DNA of 64,000 nt from Solirubrobacter taibaiensis (GTDB taxonomy: Bacteria; Actinomycetota; Thermoleophilia; Solirubrobacterales; Solirubrobacteraceae), in assembly GCA_027587225.1 (NCBI GenBank), contig JAPDDQ010000004.1, positions 186,001 to 250,000 of the forward strand. Reading direction: 5' to 3'. The position numbers and the translations under genes are program-made. The stretch's first letter is position 1. Every line of letters begins with the position of its first letter. The notes beneath the pieces were generated by a model that saw only the letters and a program-made list of their open reading frames with translations, was not told the DNA's origin and made no database searches. This document shows, in pieces, positions 42,856 to 50,217 of this stretch.

Positions 42856-43732
42856 TCACGTACTCCAGCACGGCCTCGCCGCTCAGGTTCAAGGACTTCT
42901 TGGACACGGCGGTGAGGTCGTCGCAGGTCTGGTGCCAGCAGGGAAAGTCGAAGTCGATCAGGTCGATCGACGGGATCCCCTTCTGCACGAACGGCGTGTG
43001 GTCGTCCTGCACGCCGCCCTGCTCCTCGTCGGGGAACGCCGACAGCGCGCCCACCCGCTTGGCGGCGGCCCGCAGGTTCGCCCACATCTCCTCGTCCGAG
43101 GTCTGCTCGCGCGGGATGGCGAGGTCCTTGTCGGCGACGAAGTCGAGCAGGATGAGCTTCGCGGTGCTCTTGGCGTACTTGTTCGCGTAAGCCTTCGCGC
43201 CGCGGACACCGGTGCCGAGGAAGTCGCTGTCGTCGGTGGCCTCTTCGCCGTCGAAGAACACGAACTTGATCGGCCGCGCGTTCGCGGGCCGCTTCATCGT
43301 GCGCATCACTCGCGCGATCTCCATGACCGCCGCGGTGCCACCGGCGCCGTCGTTCGCGCCGACGAAATCCGGGATGTCCTTCGTGTCGTAGTGCGCACCG
43401 ACCACGATCGCCTTGCCCTTGCCGGGGATCTCCCCGACGACGTTCTGCAGCCCGCCGGGGACCGCCTCGAGGCGGCCGCGGGGAATCCGGTTCTTGATGT
43501 AGGTCGCGAGCTGCTTGAGCTGTGGCGAGCCGGCCGGGCGCGGGCCGATCTTCACCTGGTACTCGAGCAGCTTCCACGCCCGGTCCTCGTCGAAGCGATC
43601 GGCGAGGCGGGAGGCAGCGGCCTCCGAGGCCTCCGGGACCGGCTCGCGCGGGTCGGGCGCGGAGGTAGTCGGCTCAGCGGCATCCCCGCCGCAGCCGATC
43701 AGGGCGGCGGTGCACAGCAGGGCGGCGAGCAT
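42830..43732 (-). CDS. M28 family zinc aminopeptidase-like lipoprotein
   Basis: 300 residues with a short lipoprotein signal (LLCTAALIGC, lipobox LIGC). The M28/glutaminyl-cyclase-like fold shows zinc ligands in GAHYDTK, GANDGAGG, FFDGEEA, LLDFVADKD and CWHQTCDD. Such proteins are secreted aminopeptidases or glutaminyl cyclases; the single DGEEA acid and Trp-His pair lean towards glutaminyl cyclase-like forms, but this is weak. It ends the APC-permease/acyl-CoA dehydrogenase group (seven-base gap). Confidence 0.85.
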   Translation of the reverse strand: MLAALLCTAALIGCGGDAAEPTTSAPDPREPVPEASEAAASRLADRFDEDRAWKLLEYQVKIGPRPAGSPQLKQLATYIKNRIPRGRLEAVPGGLQNVVGEIPGKGKAIVVGAHYDTKDIPDFVGANDGAGGTAAVMEIARVMRTMKRPANARPIKFVFFDGEEATDDSDFLGTGVRGAKAYANKYAKSTAKLILLDFVADKDLAIPREQTSDEEMWANLRAAAKRVGALSAFPDEEQGGVQDDHTPFVQKGIPSIDLIDFDFPCWHQTCDDLTAVSKKSLNLSGEAVLEYVTTEWKSKA

Positions 43733-43739
43733 GGGCTTC

Positions 43740-45035
43740 CTAGTCGTTTGAGGTCACCGCCTCGAGCAGGTCCGCGAAGCGTTCGCGGGCCGCCTCGCGG
43801 CGGGTGGGGACGTGCTCGGACGGCACGTCGTGGGGCTCATAGCCGCGCAGGACGCGGCGGGCCACCGACTGGCGGTGGACCTCGTCGGCGCCGTCATAGA
43901 GGCGGGCAGCACGCGCGTAGCGGTACATCGCCTCCAAGGGTAGGTCGGTCGAGTACCCAAGTGCCCCATGAACTTGGATCGCGCGATCGATCACGTCGTG
44001 GAGCACCTTCGCGCCGAAGAACTTGATCATGCCGATCTCGGTGCGAGCGGCGGACGCGCCCTCGTTGTCCATCTTCCACGCCGCGTGCAGCGTCATCAGC
44101 CGCGCGGCGTGCATCTCGGCCGCGGAGTCGGCGACGAAGTTCTGGATCGACTGCTTGTCGGCCAGGACGGAGCCGAACGCGTGGCGGGACACGGCGCGTT
44201 CGCACAGCGCGTCGAACGCTCGTCGCGACACACCCAACCAGCGCATCGCGTGGTGGATGCGACCGGGGCCGAGGCGGTGCTGGGCGATCAGGAAGCCTTC
44301 GCCCTCGCCGCCGATCAGCGCGTCGGCGGGGACGCGCACGTCCTCGTAGCGGATCTCGGCGTGGTTGCCGTAGACGCCGAAGGTCTCCGCCGGGTGCTCC
44401 ATCGTCGCGACGTCGCGGATGATGTTCACGCCGGGCGTGTCGACGTCGACGAGGAACATCGACGCGCGCTGGTGTGGCCGCGCGTCGGGGTCGGTGACCA
44501 CCATCACGATCAGGAAGTCCGCGATCGAGCCGTTGGTGGAGAACCACTTGTGCCCGTTGATCACCCAGTGGTCGCCGTCCTTGACCGCGCGCGTCTGCAG
44601 CAGCGTGGGATCGGACCCCGCGGTCTCCGGCTCGGTCATCGAGAACGCGCTGCGCAGGTCGCCCGCGAGCAGCGGGTGCAGGTAACGCTCCTTCTGGTCC
44701 GGCGTGCCCGCGAGCGCGAGCACCTCGCTGTTGCCGCTGTCGGGCGCGGCGTTGCCGAACACGGCGGGCGCGAACGGGCTCGTGCCGAGGATCTCGTGCA
44801 TGAGGCCGAGCTTCACCTGGCCGAAGCCCTGGCCACCCAGGTCGGGCGGCAGGTGCGCCGCCCACAGGCCGCGCTCCTTCACCCGCTCCTGGAGCGGGGC
44901 TATGGCCCGCTTGAACCCGTCGTACCCGAGGTCGTCGAAGACGGTCTCGATCGGCCAGACCTCGTCCCGCACGAGGTCGCGCATCCAGTCCAGGTGCGCC
45001 TGAAACTCAGGCTCGGTAGCGAAGTCCCATGCCAT
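43740..45035 (-). CDS. Acyl-CoA dehydrogenase (ACAD10/11-like)
   Basis: 431 residues. FAD- and substrate-binding stretches are present: FSMTEPETAGSDPT, NGHKWFSTNG, and the late IQVHGALGYS and YDGADEVHRQSVARRVL. These enzymes oxidise acyl-CoA to enoyl-CoA, passing electrons to ETF. The glutamate/aspartate and HR pattern near the end resembles the ACAD10/11 group that handles branched or 4-hydroxy acids. It lies seven bases after the permease gene, same strand. Confidence 0.92.
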   Translation of the reverse strand: MAWDFATEPEFQAHLDWMRDLVRDEVWPIETVFDDLGYDGFKRAIAPLQERVKERGLWAAHLPPDLGGQGFGQVKLGLMHEILGTSPFAPAVFGNAAPDSGNSEVLALAGTPDQKERYLHPLLAGDLRSAFSMTEPETAGSDPTLLQTRAVKDGDHWVINGHKWFSTNGSIADFLIVMVVTDPDARPHQRASMFLVDVDTPGVNIIRDVATMEHPAETFGVYGNHAEIRYEDVRVPADALIGGEGEGFLIAQHRLGPGRIHHAMRWLGVSRRAFDALCERAVSRHAFGSVLADKQSIQNFVADSAAEMHAARLMTLHAAWKMDNEGASAARTEIGMIKFFGAKVLHDVIDRAIQVHGALGYSTDLPLEAMYRYARAARLYDGADEVHRQSVARRVLRGYEPHDVPSEHVPTRREAARERFADLLEAVTSND

Positions 45036-45042
45036 CCGTCGA

Positions 45043-46377
45043 TCATCGCACGGCGCGCTCGATCACCCACAGGATCAGGCCGAAGACGATCAGCCCACCG
45101 GCCCACAGGACGAGCTTCGGATCGTCCGCCACGGACTGCACGGCGAGACCGGCGCAGGTGATGATGCCGAGGTACGGGAGCACGGTCGGCGCCTTGAAGT
45201 GGTCGTGGTCCACCGGCTCACTGCGCAGCTTGAGCAGCGCGATGTGGACTCCGATGAACACGAACAACAGCAACAGGACGGTCGTGTCGGCCAGCGTCGT
45301 GAGGTCGCCGATGACCACCAGCACGGCGGCGATGCTCGCGGTGAAGGCGATCGCCACCCACGGCGTGCGGCGGCCGCGATGGACCGTGCCGAGCACCTCG
45401 GGGACGACCTTCTCCCGCGCCATGCCGTACATCAGGCGGCTGGCCATGATCAGGTTGAGCAGACAGCCGTTGATGAGCGCGAACAGGGCGATCGCGGCGA
45501 ACACCTTGCTGTTGACCGCGAGCGGCCCCTGCGTGACGACCTCGAGCAGCGGGCCGTCGGACTCCGCGAGCGTGTTCGCGGGCACGGTCATGCCGGCGAC
45601 GATCGTCACCAGCAGGTAGATCGTGCCGGCGATGCCGAGGCCGGTGAACAACGTGCGCGGGAAGGACTTCGTGGCGTCCTTGGTCTCCTCCGCGACGTTG
45701 ACGGCGTCCTCGAAGCCGATCAGCGCGTAGAACGCGATCGACGCGCCGGCCACCATCAGCAGCGCGGGCGTGGCGTCGTCGTTGAACTCGAGCGCGGCGC
45801 TCGGATCGCCGCCGCCGTCGAACAGGAACGTGGCGCCGATCACCACCACGAGGAACAGGCCGCAGATCTCGATCAGCGTGCACACGACGTTGAAGCCGGC
45901 CGACTCCTTGATGCCGCGGAAGTTGATCGCGGTGACGACGGCGATCACGACCAGGCCGACGAGGATCTGCGGCAGCTCGACGAACTGGCTCAGGTAGTCG
46001 CCGCCGAACGCGGTCGCCAGCGCGGCCGCGGACGCCAGGCCCGAGCACATGACCGCGAACGCCACCACGAACGTGAGCAGGTCGTGCTTGAACGCCTTGT
46101 GGATGTAGAGCGCGGCGCCGGCGGCCTGCGGGTACTTGGAGACGAGCTCCGCGTAGGAGGCAGCGGTGAACGCCGCGACGATCGCCGCGATCAGGAAGCC
46201 GGTCCAGATCGCCCCGCCGATCTCGCCCGCGACCTCGCCCGTCCGGGCGTAGATGCCGCCGCCGAGGATGTCGCCGACGATGAACAGCAGCAGGGTCTTC
46301 TTGGTGATCCCGGCGGCGAGTGAGCTTTCGCCCTCGCGGTCGGCCGGGGCACCAGCGGATTCCGCGTGAGCAGCCAT
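45043..46377 (-). CDS. APC family amino acid permease
   Basis: 444 residues with about 12 hydrophobic segments. The N-terminal GITKKTLLLFIVGDILGGGI and the following GARTGE-like helix 1 break are typical of amino-acid/polyamine/organocation transporters, as is FYALIGFEDAVNVAEE with the conserved glutamate. Imported amino acids could feed the downstream acyl-CoA dehydrogenase through branched-chain catabolism. It is first in the three-gene leftward group. Confidence 0.9.
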   Translation of the reverse strand: MAAHAESAGAPADREGESSLAAGITKKTLLLFIVGDILGGGIYARTGEVAGEIGGAIWTGFLIAAIVAAFTAASYAELVSKYPQAAGAALYIHKAFKHDLLTFVVAFAVMCSGLASAAALATAFGGDYLSQFVELPQILVGLVVIAVVTAINFRGIKESAGFNVVCTLIEICGLFLVVVIGATFLFDGGGDPSAALEFNDDATPALLMVAGASIAFYALIGFEDAVNVAEETKDATKSFPRTLFTGLGIAGTIYLLVTIVAGMTVPANTLAESDGPLLEVVTQGPLAVNSKVFAAIALFALINGCLLNLIMASRLMYGMAREKVVPEVLGTVHRGRRTPWVAIAFTASIAAVLVVIGDLTTLADTTVLLLLFVFIGVHIALLKLRSEPVDHDHFKAPTVLPYLGIITCAGLAVQSVADDPKLVLWAGGLIVFGLILWVIERAVR

Positions 46378-46432
46378 CCCGCCGCGTTACCCCGCGATCA
46401 AGTCCTTCACGCGCAACGCCGATACGTGACGC

Positions 46433-46765
46433 GTGACGTCCGCTCGCGCGCTCTCCCTCCTCGCGGCCCTCGCCGCTCCTGTCTTCCTCGTCGCTGCCGC
46501 CGCCGGATGGCTCTACGGCGTCTGGCCCGCCACCCCGGTCACCTTCACCATCGCGGCCCTCGTCGTCTGCGGCGGCCCGATCCTCGCCATCTACCACGTC
46601 TCCACCGAGGACCAGCACGAGCGTGTGGAGGAGCTCGAGCCCACGGTCGTCCTCGCCGCGCCGACGGCCGCCCCGACGCCGCCGGTCCCGCTTCCCGTCA
46701 CGCCGAAGGCCGCGGCCGCCCGCGCCCTCATGGACTGGCGCGACAAGCCCCTCCAGCGAACCTAA
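46433..46765 (+). CDS. Small two-helix membrane protein
   Basis: 110 residues from GTG. Two hydrophobic helices (LSLLAALAAPVFLVAAAAG and FTIAALVVCGGPILAIYHV) are followed by an acidic stretch (STEDQHERVEELEP) and an alanine/proline-rich cytoplasmic tail. No family recognised. It is divergent from the APC permease across 55 bases and followed by a palindrome. Confidence 0.6.
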   Translation: MTSARALSLLAALAAPVFLVAAAAGWLYGVWPATPVTFTIAALVVCGGPILAIYHVSTEDQHERVEELEPTVVLAAPTAAPTPPVPLPVTPKAAAARALMDWRDKPLQRT

Positions 46766-46773
46766 GGGATGGT

Positions 46774-46793
46774 TAAAGGGTCTGACCCCTTTA
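46774..46793. repeat. AAAGGG(TCTGA)CCCCTTT palindromic element, copy 1
   Basis: TTAAAGGG-TCTGA-CCCCTTTA, nine bases after the stop of the small membrane protein and before the LLM oxidoreductase. It parallels the element at 61041-61062, also just after a stop. A dispersed palindrome of the form AAAGGGGTCxGACCCCTTT recurs in many bacterial genomes, by recollection; its role is not established. It could also serve as a terminator. Confidence 0.6.
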
Positions 46794-46824
46794 TGTGGAG
46801 AGGTTATCCGTTTAGACTCGGAGG

Positions 46825-47670
46825 ATGCCTTCTTTCGGGATCATGACCTCACCCCAGCAGGTCGAATATCGCGACGTCCTGCGCGTCTGGCGAGAGGCGG
46901 ACGCGATCAAGGAGCTCGAGCACGCGTGGCTGTTCGATCACCTGCTGCCGATCGGCGGTGCCCCGGACGGGCCGATCCTCGAGGGCTGGACGCTGCTGTC
47001 GGCACTCGCCGCCCAGACGGAGCGCCTGCGGCTCGGCGTGCTGGTGACCAGCAACCGGATCCGCCCGCCCGCGCTGCTGGCCAAGATCGCCGCGACCGTT
47101 GACGTCGTCGCCGACGGGCGGCTGGACTTCGGCATCGGCGCCGGGTCGCGCCCGAGCTGGCCCGGTGCGGCGCGCGAGTACGAGGCGCACGGCCTGCCGT
47201 TCCACGATGCCGCCCACGCCATCGGCAGCCTGGCCGAGGCGTGCACCGTCATCCGGCGGCTGTGGACCGAGGAGGAGCCGTTCGACTACGACGGCACCTA
47301 CCACCAGCTCAAGGGCGCCTTCTGCAACCCGAAGCCGGTCCAGCCACACCTCCCCATCGTGATCGGCGGCCGCTCCACCCCCGTGCTGCGCGTCGTGGCC
47401 GAGCACGCCGACGTGTGGAACGTCCCGGGCGCCGACCTCGAGGACGCGGTGAAGCGCAGCGCACGGCTGGACCAGTTCTGCGACGAACGCGGCCGCGACC
47501 CCAAGTCGATCACCCGCTCCATCCACCTCCAGGTCGACTACGACGCTCCCGCGGCGACCCGCGACCGGATCGCCGCCGCGCTCGACGCCGGCTTCGAGCA
47601 CGTCGTCCTGGGGCTTCCCGCGCCCTACCCCGAGGGCGTCGCCGAGTGGGTGGCCGACCGGCTGCTCTAA
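46825..47670 (+). CDS. LLM class F420/flavin-dependent oxidoreductase
   Basis: 281 residues, TIM-barrel luciferase-like family. DFGIGAGSRPSW, LFDHLLPIGG and LPIVIGGRSTP are the usual landmarks; the size fits the F420-dependent group common in actinobacteria. It probably reduces or oxidises a small organic substrate. A GGAGG-like site lies directly before the ATG. It precedes a membrane exporter by nine bases, so they may work together. Confidence 0.88.
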   Translation: MPSFGIMTSPQQVEYRDVLRVWREADAIKELEHAWLFDHLLPIGGAPDGPILEGWTLLSALAAQTERLRLGVLVTSNRIRPPALLAKIAATVDVVADGRLDFGIGAGSRPSWPGAAREYEAHGLPFHDAAHAIGSLAEACTVIRRLWTEEEPFDYDGTYHQLKGAFCNPKPVQPHLPIVIGGRSTPVLRVVAEHADVWNVPGADLEDAVKRSARLDQFCDERGRDPKSITRSIHLQVDYDAPAATRDRIAAALDAGFEHVVLGLPAPYPEGVAEWVADRLL

Positions 47671-47679
47671 GTTCGCGGC

Positions 47680-48393
47680 GTGCTGATTGCCGCCGCCTGT
47701 GTGTCGATTGCGCTCGGGGCGATGCTGCAGGCCGCCACCGGGTTCGGGTTCAGCCTCGTCGCCGCGCCGCTCGTGTTCGCGGCACTGGAGGCCGAGCCCG
47801 CGGTGGTGCTGTTGCTGATCCTCGGCGTGGAGATCAACCTGCTCACGCTGCTGACCGAGCACCGCACGCCGCAGCCGCTCAAGCGCTCCGCCGTGACGAT
47901 GCTGTTGTTCGCGGCGCCCGGGGCGTTCGCCGGCGTCGTGATCCTCCGCGCGCTGCCGGAGGTGGCGCTGCAGATCGCGGTGACGCTCGGCGTCATCGGC
48001 ACGTTGATCGCCCGGCGCGTGACCACCGCGCACCTTCCCGCCTCGGTGGCCGGGCTCGCCGCGGGCGCGCTTACCACGACCACGTCGACCAACGGCCCGC
48101 CGATGCTGCTGCACCTGCTCGGCCGCGGCGTCCCGCCCGAGCAGGTGCGCGACACGCTGACGGTCTGCTTCATCGGCCTCGCGGCGCTCGGCGCGCTCGC
48201 GCTCGCCATGTCCGGAGAACCCGCAACCCCCGACTGGCAACTCGCGGCAGGCCTCGTCCCCGCCGTCGCCGTCGCCCACGTGGTCGGGCGCCGCGGGTTC
48301 TCCAAGCTCGCCACCGGAGAGCACTACGAACGCGTGTTAACCGCTGTGATGCTCGTCGCGGTCTTGGTTGGGCTCATCGGAGCGCTCAGTTAG
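47680..48393 (+). CDS. TauE/SafE family sulfite exporter-like protein
   Basis: 237 residues from GTG with about seven or eight hydrophobic segments. GAMLQAATGFGFSLVAAPLVF is the first conserved helix, and LTTTTSTNGPPMLLHLLG is the second half-repeat signature. TauE/SafE proteins move sulfite, sulfoacetate or other organic anions. It follows the LLM oxidoreductase closely; the next gene starts 12 bases after its stop. Confidence 0.88.
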   Translation: MLIAAACVSIALGAMLQAATGFGFSLVAAPLVFAALEAEPAVVLLLILGVEINLLTLLTEHRTPQPLKRSAVTMLLFAAPGAFAGVVILRALPEVALQIAVTLGVIGTLIARRVTTAHLPASVAGLAAGALTTTTSTNGPPMLLHLLGRGVPPEQVRDTLTVCFIGLAALGALALAMSGEPATPDWQLAAGLVPAVAVAHVVGRRGFSKLATGEHYERVLTAVMLVAVLVGLIGALS

Positions 48394-48405
48394 GCTCTCG
48401 CATGG

Positions 48406-49839
48406 ATGGCGCAGGCTCATGGAGACCGGCTTTCAGCCGTTGACGCATCGTTCCTGGCGCAGGAGCGGGCGAACAGCCACATGCACATCGGCGGGGTGCT
48501 GATCTTCGAAGGCCCGCCGCCGTCGTACGAGGACTTCCTGAACCACATCCGGTCGCGGCTGCACCTCGTGCCGCGCTACCGGCACAAGCTCGCGGTCCCG
48601 CCGCTGGAGACGGGGCGGCCGATCTGGATCGACGACCCGAGCTTCAACCTCGAGTACCACGTGCGCCACACCGCGCTGCCGCAGCCGGGGTCGGAGGAGC
48701 AGCTGCGCGCGCTCGCCGCCCGCACGCACTCGCAGCGGCTCGACCGGGCGAAGCCGCTGTGGGAGTTGTGGCTCGTCCAGGGGCTCGAGAAGAACCGCTT
48801 CGCGCTCATCTCCAAGTCCCACCACGCACTGGTCGACGGCGTGTCCGGTGTGGACCTGATGACCGTGCTGTTCGATCTCTCGCCCGTTCCGCAGGTCGCC
48901 CCGCACGAGGGCGAGCCGTGGGCCGCGCAGCCCGAGCCGGGCGCCGTCGCGCTGGCCGCGCGCGGGATCAAGGGCCTGCTCAAGCTCCCGCTCGACGTCG
49001 CCAGTGGCGCGGTCGCCGCCGCGACGCACCCCGGTTCCAAGCTCGACAAGCTCAAGGAAGCGCTCGAAGGCATCGGCGAGGTCGCGTGGGCCGGGCTGAA
49101 CCCCGCGCCCGAGACGCCGCTGAATGTCCCGATCGGACCGCACCGCCGGCTCTCGTTCGTGCGCAACGACCTCGACGACTTCAAGCTCGTCAAGAACGCG
49201 CTGGGTGGGACCGTCAACGACGTCGTGTTGACCGTCGTCGCGGGCGGCCTGCGCACGTGGCTACGTTCCCGCGGTGTGCGCACCGAAGGGCTGGAGCTGC
49301 GCGCGCTCGTGCCCGTGTCGGTCCGCGCCAAGGACGAGCACGGCCAACTCGGCAACCGGATCGTCGTCATGCGCGGTCCGCTGCCGGTCTACGTCGAGGA
49401 CCCCGTCGCCCGCCTGCGCGTCGTGCGCCACGCGATGGAGGACCTCAAGAGCTCCAAGCAGGCCGTCGGCGCGGACGCCATCGTCGGGCTGGAGGCGCTC
49501 GCCCCGCCCACGATCCTCGCCCAGGCCAGCCGCCTGCAGTTCTCCACGCGGCTGTTCAACCTGCTCGTGACGAACGTGCCCGGGCCGCAGTTCCCCTTGT
49601 ACGTCCTCGGCCGTGAGCTCGAAGACCTGTTCCCGGTCGCGTTCCTGCCCGAGAACCAGTCGCTCGCCGTCGCGGTCATGTCGTACAACGGCCGGATGGA
49701 CTTCGGGCTGCTCGGCGACTACGACAATCTCACCGATATCGAGGACTTCGGACAGGCGCTGCGGGACGCGCTGGCCGAGCTCATCGAGGCCGCGGGCGGC
49801 AAACCGCCGCGCCGCCGGCGCGCGGCGACCGCGGCCTGA
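48406..49839 (+). CDS. Wax ester synthase/diacylglycerol acyltransferase (WS/DGAT)
   Basis: 477 residues. The catalytic HHxxxDG is HHALVDG (near residue 139), preceded by AKPLWELWLV, and the second conserved region has GGTVNDVVLTVVAGGLR. It esterifies acyl-CoA to fatty alcohols or diacylglycerol, making storage wax esters and triacylglycerols, a common actinobacterial trait. Two close ATGs exist; the frame used is that of the second. It is 12 bases after the exporter gene. Confidence 0.93.
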   Translation: MAQAHGDRLSAVDASFLAQERANSHMHIGGVLIFEGPPPSYEDFLNHIRSRLHLVPRYRHKLAVPPLETGRPIWIDDPSFNLEYHVRHTALPQPGSEEQLRALAARTHSQRLDRAKPLWELWLVQGLEKNRFALISKSHHALVDGVSGVDLMTVLFDLSPVPQVAPHEGEPWAAQPEPGAVALAARGIKGLLKLPLDVASGAVAAATHPGSKLDKLKEALEGIGEVAWAGLNPAPETPLNVPIGPHRRLSFVRNDLDDFKLVKNALGGTVNDVVLTVVAGGLRTWLRSRGVRTEGLELRALVPVSVRAKDEHGQLGNRIVVMRGPLPVYVEDPVARLRVVRHAMEDLKSSKQAVGADAIVGLEALAPPTILAQASRLQFSTRLFNLLVTNVPGPQFPLYVLGRELEDLFPVAFLPENQSLAVAVMSYNGRMDFGLLGDYDNLTDIEDFGQALRDALAELIEAAGGKPPRRRRAATAA

Positions 49840-49862
49840 CTGCTACCGTCCGAAGCATCAAG

Positions 49863-49881
49863 CCGGACCACCCGGGTCCGG
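49863..49881. terminator. Stem-loop after the wax ester synthase
   Basis: CCGGACC and GGTCCGG (7 bases each) around ACCCG, 23 bases after the synthase stop. No T-run follows. It could end the synthase transcript or belong to the long leader of the cold-shock gene. Confidence 0.45.
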
Positions 49882-49968
49882 TGCCGCCGTGCAGGCGCGC
49901 CCGCAGTCGATAGCCCACCAAGCTTCTCCGCGTTCGCTTCAGCACTTGAAGAATGTGGAGGACCGGCC

Positions 49969-50172
49969 ATGACGACCGGCACCGTTAAGTGGTTCAGTGA
50001 CGACAAGGGCTTCGGCTTCATCGTCCCCGACGACGGATCCAAGGATCTGTTCGTCCATCACAGCGAGATCACGGGCGGCGGGTTCCGTACCCTCGCCGAG
50101 GGCGCCAAGGTGTCCTACGTCTCGCAGGCCGGGCCCAAGGGCCCGAACGCCACGCAGGTCAGCCTCGTCTGA
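49969..50172 (+). CDS. Cold-shock protein (CspA family)
   Basis: 67 residues: [15 protein letters not shown] with RNP-1 and DLFVHHSEI with RNP-2, the standard RNA-binding cold-shock domain that melts RNA structure. A strong GGAGG lies ten bases before the ATG. The 129-base space upstream is long for this genome and could be a structured leader regulating translation, as in other csp genes; not proven. A strong hairpin follows the stop. Confidence 0.95.
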   Translation: MTTGTVKWFSDDKGFGFIVPDDGSKDLFVHHSEITGGGFRTLAEGAKVSYVSQAGPKGPNATQVSLV

Positions 50173-50181
50173 TTTGAGTGC

Positions 50182-50209
50182 GGTGCCCGGCCCACGCGGG
50201 CCGGGCACC
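50182..50209. terminator. Strong bidirectional stem-loop between csp and secreted protein gene
   Basis: GGTGCCCGGCCC and GGGCCGGGCACC form a perfect 12-base stem with an ACGC loop, nine bases after the csp stop. It also lies eight bases after the stop of the convergent secreted-protein gene, so it can serve both directions. No T-tract, as is usual in GC-rich actinobacteria. Confidence 0.75.
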
Positions 50210-50217
50210 GCGCGCAG

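Noticed and set aside
49840..49968. A riboswitch before the cold-shock gene
   Set aside because: The long leader has a hairpin but no recognisable riboswitch core; a general cold-shock leader or terminator explains it as well.
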